Counted from the stretch's first letter, positions 42,401 to 51,547 are shown. The stretch is 64,000 nt of DNA from Bacteroidales bacterium UBA5349 (GCA_002410065.1 DHQB01000004.1:111396-175395), one strand, 5' to 3'. Notes: generated from the letters alone by a model not told the origin. Program-made: numbers and translations.

Positions 42401-44016
42401 GAAACTTATCGCTTACTGGAACATTTGGCAAACCGCTAGTAAATGGCAAAATTAATCTGGTGGATGGCGCCGCATCCATTGCTTTCACAAAAACAAAATA
42501 TCGTGTATCCAATCCCATCTTAATACAGAACAGCGATGTGCTATTCAACGATTTCAAACTTTACGATGTAAACAATAGGATTGCTACCCTAAATGGAGCT
42601 ATTAGAACGGGATATTTTAAAGATATTAGGCTCGATTTAACCCTATCGCCAGAAAACTTCCAGTTTCTTAATACCACAGAGCGAGATAATGAACTTTTTT
42701 ATGGAAGTGTTTTTGCCAGCGGTCAAATTCGGGTAATGGGGGCAACAAATAACCTTAGCGTAAATGCTTCGGTTAAAACGGAACCTCGGACAGCTATTTT
42801 TCTGCCCCTATCATCATCCAGTGAGGTTGCCGAAACCGATTTTGTTAACATTATAAACCGTAGTTCCGATATCATTTTTATTGAAGATTCCTTTGAGAGG
42901 CTTGTTGATAACTCCAAGGTTAATGTAGCACTAAATCTCGATTTGCAGGTTACCCCCGATGCAGAGGTTCAGATAATTATTGATAAGCAGCTGGGTGATA
43001 TTATTAGGGCAAACGGTACCGGAAACCTGAAAATGGAGATAAACCCTAGTACTGATGTATTTAATATGTTTGGTCAGTATGCTATTGAGAGTGGAGATTA
43101 CCTGTTTACGCTACAGGGTGTTATTAATAAGCGCTTTAAAATAGGACAGGGGAGTACAATCACTTGGAATGGCGATATTCAGAATGCAAATATGGATATC
43201 CAAGCTATATACTCATTAAGAACAAACCTTAGCCCGCTAAATCCAAGTAGTGAAAGTGAGGCATTTAAGCGGAGAACACAAGTTGATTGTCAAATTAACC
43301 TCACGGGAAAACTAATGGAACCCAATATTGATTTTGATATAAAGGTTCCAATTGCCGAAACCGATGAGTCACTTAATGCTGTGGTTCAGGATGCCATAAA
43401 TACCGAAGAGCGACTTAGTAAGCAGTTCCTTTCGCTGCTTGTAATCAATAACTTTACGAGCGATGTTCAGGATCAAGCGGGCGGTGGGTTTGGTCAAGGG
43501 CTTGCCTCAACAGCAAGCGAGATGCTATCGAACCAACTTAGTAACTGGTTATCACAGTGGAGTTCAGCTTTTGATGTTGGCGTTAATTATAGGCCAGGGG
43601 ATGAACTTAGTTCCGATGAGATTGAACTAGCATTCTCCACCCAGTTGTTCAACGATAGGGTTACCATAAATAGCAACGTGGATATGGCAAGCCAGAATGT
43701 GAATAACCCCATTGTAGGTGATTTTAGTATCGATATTAAGATTGTACCCTCGGGTAAGCTCAGGGCAAAGGCCTTTGCGCGTTCTAACAATGATGCTCTT
43801 ATGGGCGAGAACCAGAATGATTATACTACGGGAGCAGGATTGATGTACCGCGAAGACTTTAACTCATTCAGAGAATTGTGGAAAAGGTATCTCAACTTTT
43901 TTAGACGAAAACCTGATGAAGAAGAAATAAAGGATGTTCCTTATTATGAAAATGATACGTTAATTAATGGGAGCATAAAAATTGATTTGGACAAAAATGC
44001 TTTAGTTGATATATAA
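39475..44016 (+). CDS. tamB: TamB-like translocation and assembly module protein (DUF490)
   Basis: The 1513-residue protein has one N-terminal membrane anchor (about residues 8-30) and a long, repetitive beta-rich periplasmic body. It ends with a DUF490/TamB C-terminal domain (about 1100-1450) containing IINRSSDIIF, ADAEVQIIIDKQ-like repeats, INPSTDVFNMFGQYAIESGDYLFTL and LSKQFLSLLVINNF. TamB-type proteins bridge inner and outer membranes and carry lipids or assist outer-membrane protein assembly. It starts at GTG 39475, directly before a membrane-anchor sequence; no upstream ATG is in frame. It opens a run of envelope genes on the plus strand (ExbB-ExbD-TonB follow). Confidence 0.9.
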   Translation: MGKVIKKSFRILLVFILVLTAIPTSIWLVIQDSRVQTFLVAKATTILEEKLNTSVSIERIDYRPFNRVLLCDVFVQDFNGDTLLNAKTVSANLMRFSNSRRIISLSKVSLDSAYINLSTDSLGVMNLSAFIQAFKKKEKTDSSSSFNIQIRNASISESTFRMHRENVDTLEYGINFQDLYLTNLNISLRNFSIVADTIGFTINKMSFADKSGFAVDKFRTDMSFTSKFMNFDKLQIRSMGYSVNLPTLHMSYSGWKDMSDFLNQVKLNGSFQSTKASTGLLSYFVPVLRQFDLDFSLNGSFKGTVSDLRVRDMQITTAESTSLNFNANLTGLPDFNNTLVFLDIKELTTTVQDIESIKNKKTGLPMVSLPDNFTSLKRLSYSGTFTGFTTDFVAYGSLTSSIGKLSVDLSIKPKESSRVSFNGQVSTNKFDLGKLLGNEIIGKTSLKATIKGNTDYKKHIEGETDATITSFEANNYIYSNIAISGTFGSKGFIGSLFLDDPNVKLNFMGKVDLSDSLPVFDFSAFVPKLDLVKLNINKVDSISLASFLLTAKITGNNIDNTLGEVKIVNSFYKNQNGEIKTPEIIINANNTPESKLITIKSEFAEGELRGKYNYTNIFSSLQKLAFIYLPALSPDNQKPDITPTGVENPEYNDYIIKLRVKKTRKFTDVLAPTFNIAENTNIFGIYNPDLQSLTLKVSIPELTLSGNIIKNIVIDGNTNDSSFVASITTPNFEIGGTFIRNLSIKAVVSNNNIHTSIAWDNKSKVRNEGQIIADTHVSHKQNFSIFDITINPSIFFLNDTVWNIAESKVLIDSSRIYINNFLLSNNDQSLRISGAIASLATDSIRAEFENIDLSNANLYTSSIGYNISGKMNGYAMLTDLTSTPLFFSDLRMSNINLNSNPIGDITIQSRWLAGDNRLNLSLKNTLNGEQMLSVAGDIYPNTKRLDIDVSIQKLLLNHVEPIIADNVSAIDGYLVGNLSLTGTFGKPLVNGKINLVDGAASIAFTKTKYRVSNPILIQNSDVLFNDFKLYDVNNRIATLNGAIRTGYFKDIRLDLTLSPENFQFLNTTERDNELFYGSVFASGQIRVMGATNNLSVNASVKTEPRTAIFLPLSSSSEVAETDFVNIINRSSDIIFIEDSFERLVDNSKVNVALNLDLQVTPDAEVQIIIDKQLGDIIRANGTGNLKMEINPSTDVFNMFGQYAIESGDYLFTLQGVINKRFKIGQGSTITWNGDIQNANMDIQAIYSLRTNLSPLNPSSESEAFKRRTQVDCQINLTGKLMEPNIDFDIKVPIAETDESLNAVVQDAINTEERLSKQFLSLLVINNFTSDVQDQAGGGFGQGLASTASEMLSNQLSNWLSQWSSAFDVGVNYRPGDELSSDEIELAFSTQLFNDRVTINSNVDMASQNVNNPIVGDFSIDIKIVPSGKLRAKAFARSNNDALMGENQNDYTTGAGLMYREDFNSFRELWKRYLNFFRRKPDEEEIKDVPYYENDTLINGSIKIDLDKNALVDI

Positions 44017-44076
44017 TAGATATATACCATTCACCGTTTTTTTATTAATTTCGACCAATTAATAATATCAAATAAT

Positions 44077-44760
44077 ATGAGTCTACTATTTTTATTGCAG
44101 GTTGATTTAGCAACCCAACAAGCCGCAGCAGGCGAGTTAACTCTTAGTTTTTGGGACTTAACATTAAAGGGAGGCTGGATAATGATACCCTTAGCCTTAC
44201 TTTGGTTTATTGCTGTTTACCTTTTTATTGAGAGGTTTTGGGCTATTAAAAAAGCTTCAAAAGTGGATATTAACTTTATGAATAGGATAAAGGAGTACAT
44301 CTACGAGGATAAAATCGAATCGGCACTTGCACTTAGCCAGGCTCAGAATACTCCCATTGCCCGAATGATTGAGAAGGGAATTCAGCGAATTGGCAAACCT
44401 CTGCCCGACGTAAATGCAGCCATCGAGAATGTTGGTAACCTTGAGGTTTCAAAGCTCGAAGGAGGTCTGCCTACATTGGCTACAATTGCAGGTGGAGCAC
44501 CAATGATTGGCTTTTTGGGGACAGTAATTGGAATGATTCGTGCCTTTTACGATATGTCCATGGCAGGGAACAATATTGATGTCGGATTACTTTCAAATGG
44601 TATATATACAGCAATGGTAACAACGGTTGCGGGTCTTATTGTTGGTATTGCCGCCTATTTTGGATACAACTATCTGATTGCGAGGATAGAACGGGTTGTT
44701 TTCACCATGGAGGCTAATACAACAGAGTTTATGGATCTCCTAAACGAACCGGTATCCTAA
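44077..44760 (+). CDS. exbB: ExbB/TolQ/MotA-family proton channel protein
   Basis: The 227-residue protein has three membrane spans. Its family signature is in the second half: GGAPMIGFLGTVIGMIRAF and GLLSNGIYTAMVTTVAGLIV, lining the proton channel. With ExbD it converts the proton gradient into torque for TonB. It starts 60 bases after the tamB stop and heads an exbB-exbD-tonB operon. The close family also contains TolQ, but the TonB-type third gene favours ExbB. Confidence 0.92.
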   Translation: MSLLFLLQVDLATQQAAAGELTLSFWDLTLKGGWIMIPLALLWFIAVYLFIERFWAIKKASKVDINFMNRIKEYIYEDKIESALALSQAQNTPIARMIEKGIQRIGKPLPDVNAAIENVGNLEVSKLEGGLPTLATIAGGAPMIGFLGTVIGMIRAFYDMSMAGNNIDVGLLSNGIYTAMVTTVAGLIVGIAAYFGYNYLIARIERVVFTMEANTTEFMDLLNEPVS

Positions 44761-44779
44761 TTTTTTAAAACACACAGCT

Positions 44780-45175
44780 ATGGCTCTTAAGAGAGGTTCA
44801 AAGGTTAATCCTAATTTCAGCATGTCGTCAATGACCGATATTGTGTTCCTACTACTAATTTTTTTCATGGTATCTTCAACACTGGTTGCACCCAATGCAT
44901 TAAAGTTACTTTTGCCACAAAGCAATAGCCAAACGCCTGCTAAAGCAATAACTACGGTTAGCATTACCGAAGATTTGAGGTTTTATATTGAGCAAACTCC
45001 GGTTAGCATCTACGAACTCGAAACTTCTTTGGCTCAACGTTTGCAGGGAGAATCGGAACCAACCGTATCGTTGCACGTTCATAAATCAGTACCAATGGAA
45101 GAGGTGGTTAAGGTGATGAATATTGCTAAGGATAATCGTTACAAACTTATTTTGGCAACTCAACCCTTAAATTAG
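44780..45175 (+). CDS. exbD: ExbD/TolR-family protein
   Basis: The 131-residue protein has one N-terminal span beginning at MSSMTDIVFLLLIFFMVSST; the aspartate there is the conserved proton-accepting residue of ExbD. A short periplasmic domain follows (VSLHVHKSVPMEEVVKVMN). It lies 19 bases after exbB and 18 bases before the tonB-like gene. It forms the rotor of the motor with the preceding gene product. Confidence 0.92.
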   Translation: MALKRGSKVNPNFSMSSMTDIVFLLLIFFMVSSTLVAPNALKLLLPQSNSQTPAKAITTVSITEDLRFYIEQTPVSIYELETSLAQRLQGESEPTVSLHVHKSVPMEEVVKVMNIAKDNRYKLILATQPLN

Positions 45176-45193
45176 AGTTAAACACTTTATATA

Positions 45194-45952
45194 ATGACAG
45201 ATAAAATCAGAGGTATATTAGGATCAACAGTATTACACATTTTAATAATTGTGTTGCTGGTTCTCTTTGGTTTTACAACTCAACTTCCTCTGCCCGGTGA
45301 GCAGGGTATAATTATCAACTTTGGTGATTCCGAAGATGGTATGGGGCTTACTGAGCCTCGAAAAACTATTGAACAAGAAACTGCTCCGATTCAAGAAGTT
45401 ATTCAAGAAGAGGATGAGACGCCCATAACACAGGATTTTGAAGAGGCGCCCTCGTTACCTGAAAAAAAACCAATCCCTGAGCCTAAACCAGAAAAACCCA
45501 AGGAGCCTAAGCCAGAAAAACCTCGTGAAGTGGATAACAGAATCCTTTTCCCCGGACAAAAAGCAGATGGAGGTTCATCAGGCGAAGGTGAAACTGGTAA
45601 AGATGGGAATCAGGGTGCTTTAGAAGGTGACCCAAACTCAACAAATCGTGAGGGAGGAACCACAAGTGGGGGTGAGGGTGTAAGTTACAGCGTTGGGGAT
45701 AGAGCTCATCTCTCACTTCCTAAGCCCATCTATCTCAAGCAAAAAAGTGGTGTAGTGGTTGTTCGAGTGACTGTTGATAGGAGTGGTAATGTAACCTCTG
45801 TTAGTGGAGGATACAAAGGATCAACAACATATGACACAGACTTGGTAAGTGCTGCCGAAAAAGCAGCAAGAAGCGCTCGTTTTAATGTTAATCTAGATGC
45901 TCCCGCTTTTCAAGAAGGTACTATTACCTATGTTTTTAAGCTACAGCAATAG
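45194..45952 (+). CDS. TonB-family energy transducer
   Basis: The 252-residue protein has an N-terminal membrane anchor (about residues 10-30) and a Pro/Lys/Glu-rich stretch (about 80-115, PIPEPKPEKPKEPKPEKP). A Gly-rich linker (about 125-165) leads to a TonB-like C-terminal domain (YLKQKSGVVVVRVTVDRSGN and ATAARSARF-like end). It carries energy from ExbBD to outer-membrane TonB-dependent transporters, which in Bacteroidota include SusC-type proteins. Its last base is two bases from the stop of the convergent TSUP gene, so transcription must end inside one of these genes. Confidence 0.88.
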   Translation: MTDKIRGILGSTVLHILIIVLLVLFGFTTQLPLPGEQGIIINFGDSEDGMGLTEPRKTIEQETAPIQEVIQEEDETPITQDFEEAPSLPEKKPIPEPKPEKPKEPKPEKPREVDNRILFPGQKADGGSSGEGETGKDGNQGALEGDPNSTNREGGTTSGGEGVSYSVGDRAHLSLPKPIYLKQKSGVVVVRVTVDRSGNVTSVSGGYKGSTTYDTDLVSAAEKAARSARFNVNLDAPAFQEGTITYVFKLQQ

Positions 45953-45953
45953 T

Positions 45954-46709
45954 TTAGAAAAACAGTAGTTTTATTGCAAAAACTAAAACGGTTACCAGCA
46001 TAAACCATCGAATAAATTTGTTCCCTTTTTTAATGGCTACATGACTTGCCACCCAAGCCCCAGTCATATTTCCTGTTCCTAAAATAAAACCAAGCAGATA
46101 ATTTACCTGATTGTTGTATATGAATACAGCAAGTGCAACTAATGTAAAGACTGCAACAATTAACGCTTTTAGGGCATTGGCTTTTAGCAAATCGAACCCT
46201 GCACCAAACACCAAACCGGCAAGGAGGAAGTATCCAACTCCTACCTGAATAAATCCGCCGTAAAATCCTATCCCCAAAAACACTAGAAGCTTTAAAATGC
46301 CAGGTTTTGCATTAACCTCCCCTTGTTGAGATTTTAGCCACATCTCGGGTTTATAGAGCAACAGAAAAAACATAAAAACCAACAGGCCACCAATAATTTT
46401 ATTCATAACCTCATCGTTGAGGTTAATGGCAAATGCAGCTCCAATAAATGAGCCTATGGTTGCAATAATGGTGAGCCAAATACCATCTTTCCATTCAAAT
46501 ATCTTTTTCTGCTTAAACTGCTTAGTGGCTACTAAACTTTGTAAAAGCACTCCAATACGGTTTGTACCATTGGCAATGTTGGCAGGCAATCCCAAAAAGA
46601 TTAAAAGAGGTAAGGTTAGTAACGACCCGCCTCCGGCCAATGTGTTAATAAAACCAGCAGCAAAGCCAGCAACAATAAGCAAGATATAAAGCCAAGGGTT
46701 TAAATCCAT
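45954..46709 (-). CDS. TSUP family permease (TauE/SafE type)
   Basis: The 251-residue inner-membrane protein has about eight spans. The N-terminal signature is GFAAGFINTLAGGGSLLTLP and the repeated half is GIGFYGGFIQVGVGYFLLAG, both typical of the TSUP/TauE-SafE family, whose members export sulfite, sulfoacetate or related anions. The substrate here cannot be read from sequence. I chose the ATG at 46709; the longer frame (to 46769) would add a non-hydrophobic leader. The stop is two bases from the end of the tonB-like gene (convergent). Confidence 0.85.
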   Translation of the reverse strand: MDLNPWLYILLIVAGFAAGFINTLAGGGSLLTLPLLIFLGLPANIANGTNRIGVLLQSLVATKQFKQKKIFEWKDGIWLTIIATIGSFIGAAFAINLNDEVMNKIIGGLLVFMFFLLLYKPEMWLKSQQGEVNAKPGILKLLVFLGIGFYGGFIQVGVGYFLLAGLVFGAGFDLLKANALKALIVAVFTLVALAVFIYNNQVNYLLGFILGTGNMTGAWVASHVAIKKGNKFIRWFMLVTVLVFAIKLLFF

Positions 46710-46935
46710 TAAATAAGGTTGATGTGTTTTAAAAGATTGCAAAGGTATAGATTTGCAGTATTTCAACAAATCATTTTTTAATAGATGGTAAAGGGAATAA
46801 GTACAAATTTTTTTATTCGGATTAAGTCTAATTAACTATTGATTCAATTTTTACTCTAAGCGTTGTTGTAATAGTTATTATAGGCTATTTTTATATGATT
46901 ATTTTAGAATACTAACTTTTAATAATATAACGAAT

Positions 46936-47508
46936 ATGAGCATTAAAGGAACGGAGACCGAGAAGAATTTGCTTAAAGCATTTGCTGGCGAATCGCAAGC
47001 AAAAAATCGCTATACCTATTTTGCAAAAACAGCAAAAAAAGAGGGGTATGAGCAAATTGCCGACTTGTTTATGCAAACTGCTATGCAGGAAGAGCAGCAC
47101 GCAAAGGTATTTTTTCAATTTCTAGAGGGAGGTATGCTCGAAATTACAGCATCTTACCCAGCAGGTATAATTGGAACAACGGCCGAAAACTTAAAAGCAG
47201 CGGCTATGGGTGAGCATGAGGAGTGGGCCGATTTGTATCCTGCATTTGCTGAAACTGCAGAGAAGGAAGGTTTTAAGAAGGTTGCAGTTGCCTTTAAAAT
47301 GATAGCAAAAGTTGAAAAAGAACACGAAGAGCGTTACCTGAAATTGCTTAAGAATATTGAGGAGGGAAAAGTTTTTGAAAAAGACGAAGAGGTTGTTTGG
47401 ATGTGCCGTAAGTGCGGTTATCACCATAAGGGGAAGAAAGCGTTAAAAAATTGCCCTGCCTGCAATCATCCAATTGATTATTTTGAAGTACTTGCCGAGA
47501 ATTATTAG
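46936..47508 (+). CDS. rbr: rubrerythrin
   Basis: Rubrerythrin reduces hydrogen peroxide to water in the cytosol of anaerobes using a di-iron site. Iron ligands lie in GESQAKNRY (E19), QEEQHAKV (E52, H55), GEHEEWAD and KVEKEHEERY. The C-terminal rubredoxin-like domain has C157-x-x-C160 and C173-x-x-C176 (MCRKCGYHH and CPACNHP). Length is 190 residues. It is monocistronic with a shared convergent terminator. With nrfHA next door the region supports an anaerobic lifestyle with exposure to oxidants. Confidence 0.97.
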   Translation: MSIKGTETEKNLLKAFAGESQAKNRYTYFAKTAKKEGYEQIADLFMQTAMQEEQHAKVFFQFLEGGMLEITASYPAGIIGTTAENLKAAAMGEHEEWADLYPAFAETAEKEGFKKVAVAFKMIAKVEKEHEERYLKLLKNIEEGKVFEKDEEVVWMCRKCGYHHKGKKALKNCPACNHPIDYFEVLAENY

Positions 47509-47578
47509 ATTGTTTTATGTGCTTTACCATATTGGATAAATCCTGCGGATTTTAGACCATATGATTTTGTTAAAAAAA

Positions 47579-47610
47579 GAAAAGGGGATGAAAAACTTCA
47601 CCCCCTTTTT
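47579..47610. terminator. bidirectional terminator between rbr and nrfA
   Basis: AAAGGGG-a-TGA pairs with TCA-c-CCCCTTT around a short A-rich loop, with T-tracts on both strands. It separates the convergent rubrerythrin and nitrite reductase genes. Confidence 0.8.
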
Positions 47611-47627
47611 ATGTATGTAGAATCCTA

Positions 47628-49130
47628 CTAAATATTTTTAGTTGGATAGGTAGCCTCTCGCTCCATAGCCTGTTTTAGCCATTGTGGTATAATGGTATCA
47701 AGAAATTCATTCTTCTCAGAGTTGAGTTTTTTCATATCGAGTCCTATATATTCTTGTGCCTTTGCTTTGGTAGAGATGTCGGGCATTGGAACAACATCGG
47801 CATATCCCATGCTTGCTAAAACTCTGGTAATCTCAATCCTTGCTTCTTGTGCTTTTTCTAAGCCTAATCCAATAACTCTAGCACTTTCAAAAGGCGCGTG
47901 GAAAGAAGAGCCATGACTAGCAGCTACGTAATCCCAACGCCATTGAGCACCCCTTATCAGTTTTAATACATTCTTCATTTGTTTTTCAGAAGCTCCCTTA
48001 TCCCAAGCAAATTTTGCTTCGATATGTGCTTTTGCAAGTGTTACTTCTAATAAACTTCGGGTTTCTTGAAGAGCATCTTGTCTTTGGTAAACATTTGCGA
48101 TCAGTTTTTCTGCATCCTCTCTATGGCATACTGCGCAAGTATTTGCCACATTATTTAGGGGGCTTTGTATATGATGGTTTGTAAATTTAACCCCGCCCTG
48201 GCTTTTGTATGGCATATGGCAATCGGCGCACGAAACACCTCTATCATAGTGTACCCCAAAACGGAAAAGTTCATAATCGGGGTGCTGTGCTTTAATCATT
48301 GGAGCACGGCTAAGGGAATGAGTCCAATCTGCAAAAGCAATTTCATCGTAGTACGCTTCCATAGACTCCATTGTAAAACCTTTATCCCAAGGGAAAGTGA
48401 GGTATTTACCCTCGCCCTTAAAGTAATACTCAACGTGGCATTGTGCACAAACCAATGAGCGCAACTCTTGATGTGTCGATTTTGAAACATCTTTTCCTTG
48501 ACGTTGGAAAGCTTCAATTAGTCCGGGTCTTGTAATTTGCAATGCCATGGTTTCTGAATCGTGGCAATCAGCACAACCAATAGGATTTACAACTTCTGGG
48601 CCCATTTGAGCAAAGGTTGATGAGTAGAACTCAGCAATCCCAATATTTTTCATCATTCGAGGAACATCTGGCCCTTTACAAGCCCAACAAGTACCTGGCA
48701 TTGGTCCGTCTGTGGGTGTCATGGGTGAGCCAGTACGCAGTATATTTTGTACATCCTCAATTGCCCACATATGGCCACGACCCTGATTATACTCTTTTGA
48801 AAAAGGGTAACCCGCCCAAAGTATTACCATCTCTGGTGCTTTGGCAAGCATATCAATTTTTCTGGCACCATTATATTTACTAACAAAGGTTGTATCTGCC
48901 GTTTGCATATAAGTTTCGTACTGACGCGGAAAATTCTTTCCCCAAACTTCGAGCCGTGGTTCCCATTTTTCGTGTTCAACCATTGGAGTATATGCAAATA
49001 CTGCTTCGGCTCGCCTTTCAATAATTGATGAGGCAATAAGACCTAACAGAAACACAATTACTATTGTGCCTAAAAAGATAAGCCATCCTAGCCATGGCTT
49101 TTGCTTTATCAATTCGCTAATTGGTTTCAT
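47628..49130 (-). CDS. nrfA: ammonia-forming cytochrome c nitrite reductase, catalytic subunit NrfA
   Basis: NrfA reduces nitrite to ammonia with six electrons in the periplasm. The active-site heme motif is CWACK (residues 148-152). Four CXXCH motifs follow (CADCH, CAQCH, CADCH, CAVCH), giving the expected five hemes. The N-terminal span (LGWLIFLGTIVIVFLLGLIA, about residues 14-33) anchors it to the membrane or acts as signal. Length is 500 residues. It lies 41 bases after nrfH. The pair uses menaquinol electrons and serves respiration or nitrite detoxification. Confidence 0.97.
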   Translation of the reverse strand: MKPISELIKQKPWLGWLIFLGTIVIVFLLGLIASSIIERRAEAVFAYTPMVEHEKWEPRLEVWGKNFPRQYETYMQTADTTFVSKYNGARKIDMLAKAPEMVILWAGYPFSKEYNQGRGHMWAIEDVQNILRTGSPMTPTDGPMPGTCWACKGPDVPRMMKNIGIAEFYSSTFAQMGPEVVNPIGCADCHDSETMALQITRPGLIEAFQRQGKDVSKSTHQELRSLVCAQCHVEYYFKGEGKYLTFPWDKGFTMESMEAYYDEIAFADWTHSLSRAPMIKAQHPDYELFRFGVHYDRGVSCADCHMPYKSQGGVKFTNHHIQSPLNNVANTCAVCHREDAEKLIANVYQRQDALQETRSLLEVTLAKAHIEAKFAWDKGASEKQMKNVLKLIRGAQWRWDYVAASHGSSFHAPFESARVIGLGLEKAQEARIEITRVLASMGYADVVPMPDISTKAKAQEYIGLDMKKLNSEKNEFLDTIIPQWLKQAMEREATYPTKNI

Positions 49131-49171
49131 ATCGTTGGTTTTAGAATTATCTATTCATTATATATAACAAC

Positions 49172-49759
49172 TTACTCCTTAGTGTCCATCATTTTCTTAA
49201 GCCATTTTGGCACTGGGCTTTCAAGCAGAGGAACCAATGCATATGGCGTAGTCGACAAACCCTTAACTCTACCGTGAGGCACTTCTCTGTGGCATTCCCA
49301 GCATTTCCTCTCTTTCCTTAAATCATTGTGGGCAAACTCTGGCCTCATCATTTTAGGGTCGTCAATCAGCTGTGTATGGCACCTTATGCAGTTATTGTGT
49401 ACAGCATTAGCCCCAGCCTCTTTTATTTGGATTACTTGAGGTTCAATTCTGAGTGTAAAAATTGTGGCATGCCTTAGCCCATCCTTAGCTTTAAAATAGT
49501 AATGATTAAAAACATTGTTGTGGGGTACATGGCAATCATTACAGTTAGTGTACTCCCTATGTGCACTATGCGCCCAAGTTGAATACTCAGGTGCCATAAT
49601 GTGGCAGTTAATGCAGGTTGTTGGGTTATCGGATAGGTACGAAGGTGCTTTAGAAATATGAAAGGCTAACGCACCAATGCCAAAAAAAATCCCCAGCAAT
49701 AAAATTACTGGAAGTTTCCAACTGTCGGGGGGTATGAATAGCTTAACTACCTTTTTCAT
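49172..49759 (-). CDS. nrfH: NrfH-type tetraheme quinol dehydrogenase
   Basis: NrfH belongs to the NapC/NirT family and passes electrons from menaquinol to NrfA. It has one membrane span (LPVILLLGIFFGIGALAFHI) and four CXXCH sites: CINCH, CNDCH, CIRCH and CWECH. The ATG at 49759 gives 195 residues and begins MKKVVKLFIPPDSW, matching the family; a longer frame from 49795 is unlikely. The gene order nrfH-nrfA is standard. No regulator or Hcp gene is adjacent. Confidence 0.95.
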   Translation of the reverse strand: MKKVVKLFIPPDSWKLPVILLLGIFFGIGALAFHISKAPSYLSDNPTTCINCHIMAPEYSTWAHSAHREYTNCNDCHVPHNNVFNHYYFKAKDGLRHATIFTLRIEPQVIQIKEAGANAVHNNCIRCHTQLIDDPKMMRPEFAHNDLRKERKCWECHREVPHGRVKGLSTTPYALVPLLESPVPKWLKKMMDTKE

Positions 49760-49973
49760 AGCGGCTAGCTTAATTATTGACGCAAGATAATTCAAATAGG
49801 TTGAACTTAAAACAGGATTATCTTCAATTTGAATGAAATCATCTTAATTTAGAAAGATTTTACATATCACTAATTATGCAAAAATTGGGGATTTCACGCA
49901 TTTATCGTACATTAATATTGAGATATTAATGATTTATTTAACTTTTAAGGTGCTTTACATTAATTATATTTTA

Positions 49974-49981
49974 TAGATTTG
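49974..49981 (+). promoter_or_regulatory. -7 element for the subtilisin-like gene
   Basis: TAGATTTG matches TAnnTTTG and lies about 40 bases before the ATG at 50022. A TTTA about 16 bases upstream is a weak -33 candidate. Confidence 0.4.
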
Positions 49982-50021
49982 ATACTGTTAAACCAACTAT
50001 TAACCCTAACCCTAAATTAAA

Positions 50022-51527
50022 ATGAAAAGATTTTTTTTTCTGTTTTTGGCAATAGTTACAATTGCCTTTTCGTGTACCAAAGAGAGTACGCAAGAACAAG
50101 TTGATTCTCCAGATATTGCTAAAATTGAGCCGCTGGAACCTATTGAGATTAATGCAATTATCAACAAGTCATTAAAAGAAACTGGAAACTTTAAATGGGA
50201 GGATGTGGATACCTACGTTCTTTGGAGCGCCGTTATGAATGGTGGCAATATCTTAACGGTTGGTTATGATAGTGAATCCTTTACCGAATATAGAACGGGG
50301 AATAGTTTAAACATAAAGAGGGATATTGTAAACTTGGCTTTGGATATGGAGTCTGATGCTGCAGCAAAGGTAAAAAACGAAAAGGAGATTGTTGTATTCG
50401 ATAGCGAAGTGATTAACTACATTGATTTACATGTTACCAGCATAGATTTAGTGGAAGCAATACGGTACAATCCCGATGTTCGTTATGCCGAACCTAGCGG
50501 TTACGAGTATTTTGCTCACGAAGATATCGAAAAAAGTTCCTCGGGATGCAATAATACTCCTGCAAATGTAAATCCAGCCGATTATGTTACAATTGCTCCC
50601 AATGCCCAGCAGTCATGGACTTATACAAAGCACAATATACCTCAAGCTTGGAACTATAGCACTGGAAGCGGAATTACGGTAGGCCTTATTGATACTGGAG
50701 TATCAGATGAGCAATCGCTCCTTGGAAGTAGTTTTAACAATGGGTATTCAACAGGACGTTTTATACAAAAATATGGTACCTATGTGAACTCTATCTGGCC
50801 TTGGTCAACAACTACCGATGGACCTAGCGATAAGTGTGGTCATGGTACCCTTATGGCTGCTACAATAGCCAGCCCAAGGAACAATAAAAACTTGCCAGTT
50901 GGAGTGGCCTACAATTGCAACCTGGTAGCTTACAGGGCAACAAGCGATGTGGTTCTTGATGGTTATCATGAGAAGAGAGGAGTTTCAGATGCATTAACAC
51001 AGCTGGCCAACAGAAGTGATGTTAAAGTTATATCAATGTCTATAGGCCATATTTTTTCTGCTGGAAATATTAGCGATGCCATAAAGTATGCATACTCAAA
51101 GGGTAAAATGATTATTGCTGCGGGTGGCACTTCTACAAATTTCACTAATTGGGCTGGAGTTATTTTTCCTGCTAGTATGAGCGAAACGATTGCCGTTACT
51201 GGCATTACTGATGGGGCAGGGTATACTGAATGCGCTGTTTGCCATAAAGGAGGTAAAATAGATTTCACTGTAATTATGCAGCGTGCAAATGATGCCGACA
51301 GAACATCGGTTTGTCTTGGCTTTTTTGAGAACACCAATACATACGTTGGCGGATCGTCGGTGGCAACAGCAACTACTGCTGGAATTGCCGCTTTAATTTG
51401 GAGTAAAAACCCCACTTGGACTCGTCAGCAAGTTTTGGATAAAATGAAACAATCTGCGTCATTCTATCCCAATAGGCATTCAGATTTTGGATGGGGTTCA
51501 ATAAATGCCCTAGCTGCAGTTCAGTAA
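50022..51527 (+). CDS. subtilisin-like (S8) serine protease, predicted lipoprotein
   Basis: The 501-residue protein has a lipoprotein signal peptide (FLAIVTIAFSCTKES, lipidated cysteine C18). A propeptide-like region precedes the S8 catalytic domain (about residues 205-500). The triad is D224 (GLIDTGVSDE), H274 (CGHGTLMAAT) and S446 (GGSSVATATTAG). It should act at the cell surface or in the periplasm on proteins. A CAVCH sequence (residues 404-408) occurs inside the domain, which formally matches a heme-binding motif. It lies in a loop next to IDF and may simply be a disulfide or family feature. Confidence 0.92.
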   Translation: MKRFFFLFLAIVTIAFSCTKESTQEQVDSPDIAKIEPLEPIEINAIINKSLKETGNFKWEDVDTYVLWSAVMNGGNILTVGYDSESFTEYRTGNSLNIKRDIVNLALDMESDAAAKVKNEKEIVVFDSEVINYIDLHVTSIDLVEAIRYNPDVRYAEPSGYEYFAHEDIEKSSSGCNNTPANVNPADYVTIAPNAQQSWTYTKHNIPQAWNYSTGSGITVGLIDTGVSDEQSLLGSSFNNGYSTGRFIQKYGTYVNSIWPWSTTTDGPSDKCGHGTLMAATIASPRNNKNLPVGVAYNCNLVAYRATSDVVLDGYHEKRGVSDALTQLANRSDVKVISMSIGHIFSAGNISDAIKYAYSKGKMIIAAGGTSTNFTNWAGVIFPASMSETIAVTGITDGAGYTECAVCHKGGKIDFTVIMQRANDADRTSVCLGFFENTNTYVGGSSVATATTAGIAALIWSKNPTWTRQQVLDKMKQSASFYPNRHSDFGWGSINALAAVQ

Positions 51528-51547
51528 TCTTCATTTTTCACATTATT

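Noticed and set aside
46860..46900. PerR-like box (TAATAGTTATTA) upstream of rubrerythrin
   Set aside because: Only a 12-bp AT-only symmetry; too likely by chance in this AT-rich DNA to be called an operator.
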